Origin: Phycisphaerales bacterium
Lineage (GTDB): Bacteria; Planctomycetota; Phycisphaerae; Tepidisphaerales; Tepidisphaeraceae
Assembly: GCA_028288875.1 (NCBI GenBank)
Contig: JAQGHK010000634.1
Coordinates: 1-8,230 of the forward strand
Length of the DNA: 8,230 bases
Direction: 5' to 3'
Shown: positions 1 through 6,096 of the stretch, piece by piece
Layout of the letters: every line of letters starts with the position of its first letter
Position numbering within the stretch: position 1 is the first letter of the stretch
The notes under the pieces: generated by a model
The model's input: only the letters and a program-made list of their open reading frames with translations
The model's database searches: none
What the model was told of the DNA's origin: nothing
Translations under genes and position numbers: made by a program

Positions 1-1
1 G

Positions 2-43
2 GCCGAGGAAATCACGTTCACGTTCAAGTTTCCGCAACCTTAG
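2..43 (+). CDS. C-terminal end of an upstream gene (partial)
   Basis: An open frame enters from the left edge and reads AEEITFTFKFPQP before a TAG stop at 41-43. Its alternating polar and hydrophobic residues suggest a final beta strand, but 13 residues cannot identify a family. The stop lies 12 bases before the redoxin start, and the redoxin Shine-Dalgarno site touches it. The two genes are therefore probably in one operon. A DsbD-like or other envelope redox protein would fit the neighbour, but that is only a guess from context. Confidence 0.6.
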   Translation, partial: AEEITFTFKFPQP

Positions 44-49
44 AAGGAG
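44..49 (+). promoter_or_regulatory. Shine-Dalgarno site of the redoxin gene
   Basis: AAGGAG lies 6 bases before the ATG at 56. It is the strongest Shine-Dalgarno site in the window; apart from nusA, the other genes here have weak or no such site. It fixes the redoxin start and supports translation within an operon right after the upstream stop codon. Confidence 0.8.
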
Positions 50-55
50 CCTGCC

Positions 56-670
56 ATGACCCGCGCTACCCAACTTCGTGCCCTGTCCGCCGTCGCCGCT
101 TTCGGCCTGTTACTGTCCGCCGCCGCAAGCTCGGCCAACGCAGCCGCCGTCGTCGGCCAGCCCGCGCCGTCGTTCAGCCTGACCGACCAGAACGGCAAGA
201 CCGTGCAACTGGCCGATTTCGCCGGCAAAGTGGTCGTGCTGGAATGGTTCAATGAAACCTGTCCCTTCGTCAAAAAGCAGTACGTCACCGGCAGCATGAA
301 CACAACGGCCGCCAAGTACGCGGCTAAGGGCGTGGTCTGGCTGGCAGTGAACAGCACGAAGTCGGCGACGGTGGAATCCAACCTGGCAGCCACCAAGTCG
401 TGGAAGATGAGTCGCCCGGTGCTGGATGATCACACCGGCGTTATCGGCAAGGCATACGGCGCAACGAACACGCCGAACATGTTCGTCATCGATGCCAAGG
501 GCACGCTGGTTTACAAAGGCGCGATCGACAGCGTCGACAGCGCCGATCCGGATGACATCAGCGGCGCGACCAACTATGTCGCCAAGGCCCTCGACGACGT
601 GCTGGCCGGCAAGGCCGTCGCGAAGAGCGAGACGACGCCGTACGGCTGCACCGTGAAATACGCGGGATGA
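56..670 (+). CDS. Secreted thioredoxin-fold redoxin (AhpC/TSA-like, CPFV type)
   Basis: The 204-residue protein begins with a Sec-type signal peptide: Arg3 and Arg8, a hydrophobic core at about 9-22, and a likely cleavage site after the ANA at 27-29. It therefore probably acts outside the cytoplasmic membrane. The mature part is a thioredoxin fold. It opens with the redoxin pattern VGQPAPSFSLTDQNGK (33-48). The active site is WFNETCPFV (64-72) with Cys69, and the cis-proline is in TNTP (Pro140). There is no CxxC pair, since the residue three after Cys69 is Val. The only other cysteine is Cys198 in the C-terminal YGCTVKY motif, which I recall as conserved in this group of bacterial redoxins. 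It may be the resolving cysteine of a peroxidase- or thiol-transfer-type cycle. The substrate is unknown. The start is set by the strong Shine-Dalgarno site, and the gene seems to be the last of an operon entering from the left. Confidence 0.88.
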   Translation: MTRATQLRALSAVAAFGLLLSAAASSANAAAVVGQPAPSFSLTDQNGKTVQLADFAGKVVVLEWFNETCPFVKKQYVTGSMNTTAAKYAAKGVVWLAVNSTKSATVESNLAATKSWKMSRPVLDDHTGVIGKAYGATNTPNMFVIDAKGTLVYKGAIDSVDSADPDDISGATNYVAKALDDVLAGKAVAKSETTPYGCTVKYAG

Positions 671-711
671 TCGGCCGATCGATCCGGGGCAACTGACGCA
701 CGGATTTTTTA

Positions 712-783
712 ACCGCCAAGACGCCAAGAGCGCCAAGAAGAAAAAGCAATTTATCTTCTTGGCGCTCTTGGCGTCTTGGCGGT
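712..783. repeat. Perfect 30-bp inverted repeat with 12-nt loop between convergent genes
   Basis: The arms at 712-741 and 754-783 are perfect reverse complements over 30 bases, separated by an AT-rich 12-base loop (742-753). Each arm contains CGCCAAG three times (714-720, 722-728, 731-737, mirrored at 758-764, 767-773, 775-781), spaced 8 and 9 bases apart. It fills the gap between the redoxin stop (670) and the convergent phosphatase stop (813). That position suits a bidirectional transcription barrier. Neither strand has a downstream T-run: the six T bases at 705-710 lie before the hairpin on the plus strand and read as A on the minus strand. It is therefore not a canonical intrinsic terminator. 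It may instead be a dispersed palindromic element of the REP kind. Structure certain, function open. Confidence 0.9.
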
Positions 784-812
784 GAACCTAACTACTGTAA
801 TTCGAAAAACGA

Positions 813-1982
813 CTATCGCTGCCGGCCCATCACCAGCATCGCGATCGTGAAGGTCTGCAAAAAAATCGCGGCCAGCAGCCACGCCTGGAAGACGTTTGGG
901 TCGGACCGATAGAGTACGTACGCGACCGGCAATGCCCCGAGGGCCAGCGTCTGCGTGATGCCGGCCACCAGTTTGCTGATTGAAAAATCGTCGTGGCGGA
1001 TGTCGTTGAGCTTTTTCAGCTCCATCAGAATCTGCTGCGAGTTCATTTCCAGACGGGTCAGATCCAGCCGCGGCGCGGTGTCCTGAACGACCTTCGGTGC
1101 CGGCGGTTTGCTGGGTTCGACCGGCGTGGCCTGCACTTTTGAAAACGGCGTTCGATCGACGGGCGCTCGATCGATCACGGATTTGGCGGGCGGTTGCTCC
1201 ACGGATACAGGGGCGGCAGCAACGGCCGGCGGCGGGGGCGCGGTCTTCTCACCAAAAGCGGCTGAGATGGCGGCATCCGTTGGTGGGGCGGTCGGCCGGG
1301 GTCGCAGGGATTCGACGGTTGTCGGCGTTGATGTCGCGACAGGTGCGGGCATCGGCACGGATGGCGGTGGCTTTGGCGCGACAAATGCCGTCGGATGCGA
1401 CATCGGCCTGGCTGCGGCTTGGGCGATCACCTCGGCGGCTTCGATGAGCGAACCAACGGTGAAGTCCGCCGTCACACCGCTCTCTTTCGCAGCCGGCGAG
1501 GCGGGGAGCGTGGGATCGATGATCAGAATCGTGCGGCAGCCGGCCGTCTTGCCGGCGGCCACGTCGCGCGGGGCGTCGCCGACCATCCAGCTCTTTTTCA
1601 AGTCCAGCGCCATGGCCTCGGCAGCCGTGTAAATCATGCCGGCTTTGGGCTTACGGCAGTCGCAGCTGCGGCGATAATTTTCGACGGCGGCATCCGGGTG
1701 ATGCGGGCAATATTCATGCCGATCGACCACGGCGGCGGCATTGTGTTCCAGCAGTTGCCGGTCCATCTCCGCATCGACGGCCGCGACGTCGTCTTCCGTG
1801 AACATCCCGCGCGCGACGCCGGACTGATTGCTGACAGTGACGACGGCGTAGCCCAGGTTGCGGCACGTGGCGACGGCCCCAGCCGCCCCGGCGACCAGCT
1901 TCACGCCGGCGGGGTCGCCCAGATACTCATTACCGACGATGAGGGTGTTATCGCGATCGAAGAAGACGGCGGGTCGGCGCAT
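813..1982 (-). CDS. GmhB-like HAD-IIIA phosphatase with proline-rich linker and C-terminal membrane hairpin
   Basis: The N-terminal ~190 of 389 residues match D-glycero-D-manno-heptose 1,7-bisphosphate phosphatases and related histidinol-phosphatase-type HAD enzymes. Visible motifs are FFDRDNTL with Asp9 and Asp11, VSNQSG (50-55), CRKPKAGM (109-116) with the motif III lysine, and MVGDAPRD (133-140) with Asp136 and Asp140. The GmhB zinc loop is intact (Cys92, His94, Cys107, Cys109). GmhB normally ends near residue 190. Here a Pro/Ala/Val-rich linker (about 190-305), a probable amphipathic helix (306-333) and two hydrophobic helices (about 338-357 and 365-386) follow in frame, ending in GRQR. 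The tail should tether a cytoplasmic phosphatase to the inner membrane. The start, 21 bases after the reductase stop, has no Shine-Dalgarno site; TACAAT lies 10 bases upstream. Heptose phosphate is the likeliest substrate, but the substrate cannot be fixed from motifs. High confidence in family, moderate in the exact reaction. Confidence 0.85.
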   Translation of the reverse strand: MRRPAVFFDRDNTLIVGNEYLGDPAGVKLVAGAAGAVATCRNLGYAVVTVSNQSGVARGMFTEDDVAAVDAEMDRQLLEHNAAAVVDRHEYCPHHPDAAVENYRRSCDCRKPKAGMIYTAAEAMALDLKKSWMVGDAPRDVAAGKTAGCRTILIIDPTLPASPAAKESGVTADFTVGSLIEAAEVIAQAAARPMSHPTAFVAPKPPPSVPMPAPVATSTPTTVESLRPRPTAPPTDAAISAAFGEKTAPPPPAVAAAPVSVEQPPAKSVIDRAPVDRTPFSKVQATPVEPSKPPAPKVVQDTAPRLDLTRLEMNSQQILMELKKLNDIRHDDFSISKLVAGITQTLALGALPVAYVLYRSDPNVFQAWLLAAIFLQTFTIAMLVMGRQR

Positions 1983-2003
1983 GTGATCGGCGATTGTACC
2001 CGA

Positions 2004-2741
2004 TCAAGTCAACGATCGGCCACCATCTAACTTGATCACCTCGCCCGTGATGTACGGCGCGCCCGTTGCTAGCCAATGAACCACTTCGGCGGCATCGGTG
2101 GGCGTGCCGGCGCGGGCGAGGGGAACGTGCTTCACATAGGCGGTGCGGTCGGCGTCGGGCATGTCGGCCGGCCAGTCGATCACGCCTGGGGCGATGCCGT
2201 TCACACGTACTTTTGGTGCGAGCCGCCGGGCGAATGCCAGCGTGGTCGCCTTCAGCGCGGCCTTGCTCGCGCAATACGCCGAATACTTTGGCCAAGGCTT
2301 CTCGGCCAGCAGGTCCAGGAAATTGATCACGCAGCCGTTCGCGACGGTCAAGGCCGGCGTCAGCTCGCTCATGATCAATGCGGGGGCGAACGCGTTCACT
2401 TCGAACAGCTTTCGCTGCAGCTGCGCGGTTGGGCCGGTGGCCGTGTCGTCCGGGAGAAACAGCGACGCATTGTTCACGAGAACGTCGACGCGATCACCGA
2501 GGGCGAGGCGCACAATATTGCCGAGCCGGTCGGCTGCGTCGGGGGTGGCTAGATCCAGTTCAATGGCGTTGACCGTATCAATACGCTTCTGCTTCAGCGA
2601 GGACACCAACTCCTCCGCCGCCGCCCGGCCGTGATTGAACGTGAACAGCACCTTAAAGCCCGCCGTCGCCAGCCGTTCGACCACGGCACGGCCCACGCGC
2701 TTTGATCCGCCGGTCACCACTGCGGTTTTGAGGTCTGACAT
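2004..2741 (-). CDS. Short-chain dehydrogenase/reductase of pteridine reductase (PTR1/FolM) type
   Basis: This 245-residue Rossmann-fold reductase has the NADP-binding motif TGGSKRVG (10-17), whose KRxG ending is typical of PTR1 and FolM. It also has NNAS (90-93), Asn116, and Tyr156/Lys160 in YSAYCASK. In place of the usual catalytic serine is Asp143, 13 residues before Tyr156, the same spacing as the catalytic Asp and Tyr of Leishmania PTR1. VRVNGIAPGVI (178-188) and YITGEVIKLDGGRSL (230-244) also match the subfamily. The likely reaction is NADPH-dependent reduction of a dihydropterin or dihydrofolate in the cytoplasm. A different small substrate is possible, as SDR specificity is poorly predicted. 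The gene is first of a two-gene minus-strand unit with the HAD phosphatase. It lacks a Shine-Dalgarno site; TACACT lies 8 bases before the ATG, with CTAACA 17 bases further upstream. Confidence 0.85.
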   Translation of the reverse strand: MSDLKTAVVTGGSKRVGRAVVERLATAGFKVLFTFNHGRAAAEELVSSLKQKRIDTVNAIELDLATPDAADRLGNIVRLALGDRVDVLVNNASLFLPDDTATGPTAQLQRKLFEVNAFAPALIMSELTPALTVANGCVINFLDLLAEKPWPKYSAYCASKAALKATTLAFARRLAPKVRVNGIAPGVIDWPADMPDADRTAYVKHVPLARAGTPTDAAEVVHWLATGAPYITGEVIKLDGGRSLT

Positions 2742-2787
2742 GAAGGCGCAGTGTACCGGTCCGTTGACATTTTGTTAGGTCAGGGCC
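2742..2787. promoter_or_regulatory. Divergent promoter region, reductase (-) and ABC exporter (+)
   Basis: These 46 bases separate two divergent start codons and must hold both promoters unless they extend into the genes. On the minus strand, a weak candidate is CTAACA, a 17-base spacer and TACACT, the latter 8 bases before the reductase ATG. On the plus strand, a perfect TTGACA lies at 2764-2769, but no good -10 box sits 16-18 bases after it. The location is supported by gene direction; the boxes are weak. Confidence 0.35.
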
Positions 2788-5094
2788 ATGGTGGGATTAC
2801 TCCCTATGTCCACTTTAACGGCCTCGCCAATCCCGTCGGCAACCGATCTGCCGCCCGAACTCAGCAGCCAGCTGCGCGATCATCTGGACGGCCAGACGGT
2901 CCTGGCCTGGGCCGAGCTGGATTTGAACGATCGGAACGAGTTCGCCAAGTCGTTCGCGGTGCTGACGCCGCGGCAGTTGATGATCGTTAACGGCCAAGTG
3001 ACCAAGACCGATATCGACGACATGACCGAGGCCAAGGTCGTTGAAGGCGTCGGGATGGATCGGCTGGTCATCCGCACCGGCGAAGTCAGCACCGTTCAGC
3101 TTCGGTACTCGCGCAAATTCCGCAAAGAAGTCGTCAGCCTCAACCGCAAGCTCGGCCGAATGCTGCCCGACCCGGACGGCAAACGCGAAGCCCGGCCGGA
3201 ATGGCTGGACCGCGTCGAAAAAGAGGCCGAAGCGCCGACCATGTGCGGCACCTGCGGCAAGGCGATTCCCGCTTATGCCAACGGCGTCTGCCCGAACTGT
3301 GCCCAAAGCCGCACCGTACTCTGGCGGCTGCTCGGCGTCGCCAAGCCGTATCGGCCGATGCTGCTGGTCTCACTGGCGCTCACATTGATCCACGCCGGCT
3401 TCGCGACCGCGCCTGGCGTGGTGATGAAGCACTTGTTGGACGACGGCATCACCAACAGCAAACTGGCCGAGACGACGCGCCTACACAACCTGTATTTCTG
3501 GGGCGGGGCCTTCGCATTCGTCATCCTGATGAGCGAAGTCATCGGCGGCTTCCGCATGGCGATCATCTCGATCGTCGGCACGAAAGTGACGCGCGATCTA
3601 CGGCATGACGTCTACGCGCACCTGCAAAAGCTGTCGATGCGGTTCTACGCCAAGCGGCGCAGCGGCAGTCTGATCACGCGTGTGACGAATGACACGGATC
3701 GCCTGTGGGACTTCATCGTTTTCGGCTCGGTCAATGTGATTCGGGACGTGCTGATGATCACGGTGGCCGTCATCATCATGATTACGCTGAACTGGCGGCT
3801 GGCGCTGATTTCGCTAATGCCGTTGCCGGTGATCGCGGTGGTTGCATGGTTACGCGGGCGGCGGATGCACGCAGAATTCGGGCACCTTTGGACCTACTGG
3901 GCCCGCATCAGCGCCGTCGTCGGCGATGCGATGGGCGGCGTGCGCGTCGTCAAAGCCTTCTCCGGCGAGAAGCGCGAGATCAAACGCTTCGACGACCGCA
4001 ACAACGTGTTCACGGCCAAGGAGCAGGAAGTCAACAAAATCTGGTGGTCGCTCCAGCCGGCGGTCAGCGCGATCACGCGGCTGAGCCTGCTGCTGGTCTG
4101 GGTGGTCGGCGGCTATCTCGTGATCGTGCACTGGAATGACGGGCCCGACAATCCGAATAAAATCGGCACGCTGCTGGCGTTCACGTTTTATGTCCAGATG
4201 TTCTTCGGCCCCATCGGCAGCTTGAGTGATTCGGCCCGCATGGTGACCCGTGCGGCCTCGAGCGCGCAGCGCGTGTTTGAAGTGCTCGATACCGCCCCGG
4301 AAATCTTCTCGCGGACCGATGCCGTCACGCTGCCAGACGTGCAAGGGAAGATCGAATTTCGCAATGTTGGCTTCAGCTACGAAGGCGCCCAGCCGGCGCT
4401 GCGCGACGTCAGCATGACCGTCGAGCCCGGCAAGATGATCGGCCTTTGCGGGCACAGCGGGGCGGGCAAAAGTACGATCGTCAATCTGCTCTGCCGGTTC
4501 TATGACGTCACCGAAGGGCAGATTCTGCTCGACGGCCGCGACGTGCGGGATTACGACGTGCAGTGGCTGCGCCAGCAGGTGGGCGTGGTGCTGCAGGAGC
4601 CGTACCTGTTTCACGGCACGATCTCCGAGAACATTCGCTACGGCCGGCCGGAGGCGAGCGATCGCGAAGTCATTGAGGCCGCCCGCGCCGCCAATGCCCA
4701 CGACTTCATCGTCGGCTTCCCCGACGGTTATGACACCACCGTCGGCGAGCGCGGCCAATCGCTATCCGGCGGCGAACGCCAGCGCGTCAGTATCGCCCGG
4801 GCGATCCTGCATAATCCTAAGGTGCTCGTGCTGGACGAGGCCACCAGTTCGCTGGATACGGAAACCGAGCGGCAGATCCAGGAAGCGATGAACCGCCTGG
4901 TCGTCGGCCGGACGACGATCGCGATCGCGCACCGCCTCAGCACGCTGCAGGCGGCGGACAAACTCGTCGTGCTCGACAAGGGTCGCATTGCCGAAGAGGG
5001 CACGCACTCTGAATTGCGCGACAAGCCCGAGGGCGTGTACGCCAAGCTGTATCGCACGCAGATGGAAATGAATCAGCAGATCGCGATCAACTGA
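2788..5094 (+). CDS. MsbA-type ABC exporter with N-terminal PH-like region and zinc ribbon
   Basis: This 768-residue half-transporter fuses a membrane domain to an ATPase and probably works as a homodimer exporting a lipid, drug or peptide. Six hydrophobic segments lie at about 188-210, 236-262, 314-333, 336-355, 430-448 and 460-480. The ATPase (about 520-760) is complete: Walker A GHSGAGKST (555-563), Q-loop Gln603, signature LSGGERQ (659-665), Walker B VLVLDE (679-684) and H-loop His715. Ahead of the usual start of such exporters are about 185 extra residues. Residues 33-125 look strand-rich with a closing helix, reminiscent of bacterial PH-like domains (FAVLTPRQLMIV, 56-67). A zinc ribbon has Cys153, Cys156, Cys168 and Cys171. 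A second in-frame ATG at 2806 would remove only six residues and is equally plausible, as neither has a clear Shine-Dalgarno site. The substrate is unknown. DinB follows 23 bases after the stop. Confidence 0.9.
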   Translation: MVGLLPMSTLTASPIPSATDLPPELSSQLRDHLDGQTVLAWAELDLNDRNEFAKSFAVLTPRQLMIVNGQVTKTDIDDMTEAKVVEGVGMDRLVIRTGEVSTVQLRYSRKFRKEVVSLNRKLGRMLPDPDGKREARPEWLDRVEKEAEAPTMCGTCGKAIPAYANGVCPNCAQSRTVLWRLLGVAKPYRPMLLVSLALTLIHAGFATAPGVVMKHLLDDGITNSKLAETTRLHNLYFWGGAFAFVILMSEVIGGFRMAIISIVGTKVTRDLRHDVYAHLQKLSMRFYAKRRSGSLITRVTNDTDRLWDFIVFGSVNVIRDVLMITVAVIIMITLNWRLALISLMPLPVIAVVAWLRGRRMHAEFGHLWTYWARISAVVGDAMGGVRVVKAFSGEKREIKRFDDRNNVFTAKEQEVNKIWWSLQPAVSAITRLSLLLVWVVGGYLVIVHWNDGPDNPNKIGTLLAFTFYVQMFFGPIGSLSDSARMVTRAASSAQRVFEVLDTAPEIFSRTDAVTLPDVQGKIEFRNVGFSYEGAQPALRDVSMTVEPGKMIGLCGHSGAGKSTIVNLLCRFYDVTEGQILLDGRDVRDYDVQWLRQQVGVVLQEPYLFHGTISENIRYGRPEASDREVIEAARAANAHDFIVGFPDGYDTTVGERGQSLSGGERQRVSIARAILHNPKVLVLDEATSSLDTETERQIQEAMNRLVVGRTTIAIAHRLSTLQAADKLVVLDKGRIAEEGTHSELRDKPEGVYAKLYRTQMEMNQQIAIN

Positions 5095-5117
5095 GCTATT
5101 TGCAGATTGGGGCCGTT

Positions 5118-5627
5118 ATGACGTTGCACGAGTACTTCAAACGCCAGTTCGAATACGTCGCCTGGGCGGACGCGCTCTGCGTCGAAGCCGTGGCCAGCGT
5201 GCCGGCCGACCAGTTCGATGCGCCGTTCGGCTTCAGTTTCGGCGGCGTGCATGCGACGGTCGTTCACATGATGGGCGCCCAGGAAATCTGGATCAATCGC
5301 CTCACTACGGGCACCGACAAGCAGTTTCTCACCACCGCCGACGTGCCGACGCTGATCGACCTGCGTCACCACTGGATGGTGCTGCACAGCCAATGGCGAA
5401 CCTTTCTCGGCCAGCAGACCGATGCGTCGCTGGAAAGCCCCATCACGTTCGCCCGGCGCGGCCAGCAGATCAGCATCCCGATCCGCGCCGTCGTCGCGCA
5501 TACGCTGGATCACTCAACACACCATCGCGGCCAGCTCAATAGCCTGATCAAACTGGCCGGCGGCAAGCCGCCGGAGTGCGGGTGGATGCTGTGGTCGCTG
5601 GAGCACGGCGAAGCCGTCGTCTCCTGA
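5118..5627 (+). CDS. DinB-family putative metal-binding protein
   Basis: This 169-residue protein belongs to the DinB/YfiT four-helix-bundle superfamily. It opens with the typical first helix (YFKRQFEYVAWAD, 6-18) and shows the expected metal triad: His50 in VHMMGAQEIW, then His132 and His136 in HSTHHRGQL (132-140). Members bind a divalent metal; some are thiol-dependent transferases such as bacillithiol or mycothiol S-transferases, but most have no assigned reaction. Despite the name it is unrelated to the DinB polymerase. I chose the ATG at 5118. An upstream in-frame TTG at 5100 would add six residues not expected in the family. It follows the exporter by 23 bases and is probably on the same transcript, so a detoxification role beside the exporter is conceivable but unproven. 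Its stop lies one base from the end of the convergent DUF2237 gene. Confidence 0.85.
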   Translation: MTLHEYFKRQFEYVAWADALCVEAVASVPADQFDAPFGFSFGGVHATVVHMMGAQEIWINRLTTGTDKQFLTTADVPTLIDLRHHWMVLHSQWRTFLGQQTDASLESPITFARRGQQISIPIRAVVAHTLDHSTHHRGQLNSLIKLAGGKPPECGWMLWSLEHGEAVVS

Positions 5628-5628
5628 T

Positions 5629-5994
5629 TTATTCATTCGGAATCGCGTGCTCGCGGAGCTGTTCCAGCGTTGCGAATTCCAGGGTCGACATGTGCGTGGC
5701 CTCCAGCACCACCGGCGGGGCGACGCCGGCGTCGAGGGCTTCGGTCCAGCGGGTGACGCAAAGGCACCAGCGATTGCCGGGCTTCAGACCGGGGAAGCCG
5801 TATTCGGGGATCGGCGTCGACAAGTCGTTGCCGGCCTTTTTGCTGAACTCGAGGAACTCCGCGGTGACGCGGACGCAGACCAGGTGCAGGCCCTGATCGT
5901 TTTTGCCGGTGTTGCAGCAGCCGTCACGAAACCAGCCGGTGCGGGGCTGGAGGGAACAGGTGGCGAGGTCGGTGCCGAGGACATTCTTAGCCAT
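5629..5994 (-). CDS. DUF2237 family protein
   Basis: The 121-residue protein matches the DUF2237 pattern I recall. It begins MAKNVLGT, has GWFRDGCCNTG (20-30), GLHLVCVRVTAEFLEFSK (35-52), GNDLSTP (55-61), EYGFPGLKPGNRWCLC (64-79) and ends with EALDAGVAPPVVLEATH (85-101). Conserved cysteines are Cys13, Cys26, Cys27, Cys40, Cys77 and Cys79, suggesting metal or redox chemistry, but no function is established. The MAKNVLGT start at 5994 fits the family. An ATG at 6009 would add MIVLI and has an AGG 8 bases upstream. The open frame runs on to about 6366, but that part lies opposite the UgpC gene and is not expected to be translated. The protein has no signal peptide, so it is probably cytoplasmic. 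TATGAT lies 10 bases before the chosen ATG with no Shine-Dalgarno site. Confidence 0.88.
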   Translation of the reverse strand: MAKNVLGTDLATCSLQPRTGWFRDGCCNTGKNDQGLHLVCVRVTAEFLEFSKKAGNDLSTPIPEYGFPGLKPGNRWCLCVTRWTEALDAGVAPPVVLEATHMSTLEFATLEQLREHAIPNE

Positions 5995-6096
5995 AATGAG
6001 AACGATCATAACGCTAACCTGCGTCGACCCTTCCAAAAGGGAGTGCGCCCAATTGTAAGTTGCATGCGCAAAGGGCTGTGAGGTAGACTGTGCCCT
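5995..6096. promoter_or_regulatory. Divergent promoter region, DUF2237 (-) and UgpC (+)
   Basis: These 102 bases separate two divergent starts. On the minus strand TATGAT (6005-6010) resembles a -10 box for DUF2237; TTGGAA lies 20 bases upstream, which is long. On the plus strand TAGACT (6084-6089) lies 7 bases before the UgpC ATG, with TTGCAT (6060-6065) 18 bases upstream. A GAGGT at 6080-6084 is 12 bases from the ATG, too far for a good ribosome site. Two small dyads are present: CCCTT-4-AAGGG (6028-6041), and TTGC-4-GCAA (6060-6071), which overlaps the candidate -35 and could be an operator. The boxes are suggestive only. Confidence 0.4.

Noticed and set aside
669..680. 12-bp palindrome GATCGGCCGATC overlapping the redoxin stop
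   Set aside because: GATC- and GGCC-rich palindromes are common in this DNA, and there is no T-run or second copy nearby, so it is not called as a regulatory site.
110..736. 208-residue minus-strand open frame opposite the redoxin
   Set aside because: The plus-strand redoxin has a signal peptide, active site and strong ribosome site; the antisense frame also runs into the palindrome and has no motifs.
2764..2769. Perfect TTGACA as a -35 box for the exporter
   Set aside because: No acceptable -10 hexamer lies 16-18 bases downstream; that position falls on the start codon itself. Kept only as a note in the promoter region.
3850..4758. 302-residue open frame on the minus strand inside the ABC exporter gene
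   Set aside because: It lies wholly opposite a clearly recognised ABC exporter, has no ribosome site or family motif, and is the kind of antisense frame that high-GC codon usage leaves open.
5100..5117. TTG start six codons before the DinB ATG
   Set aside because: The family's first helix begins right after the ATG at 5118, and TTG is a weaker start with no better ribosome site.
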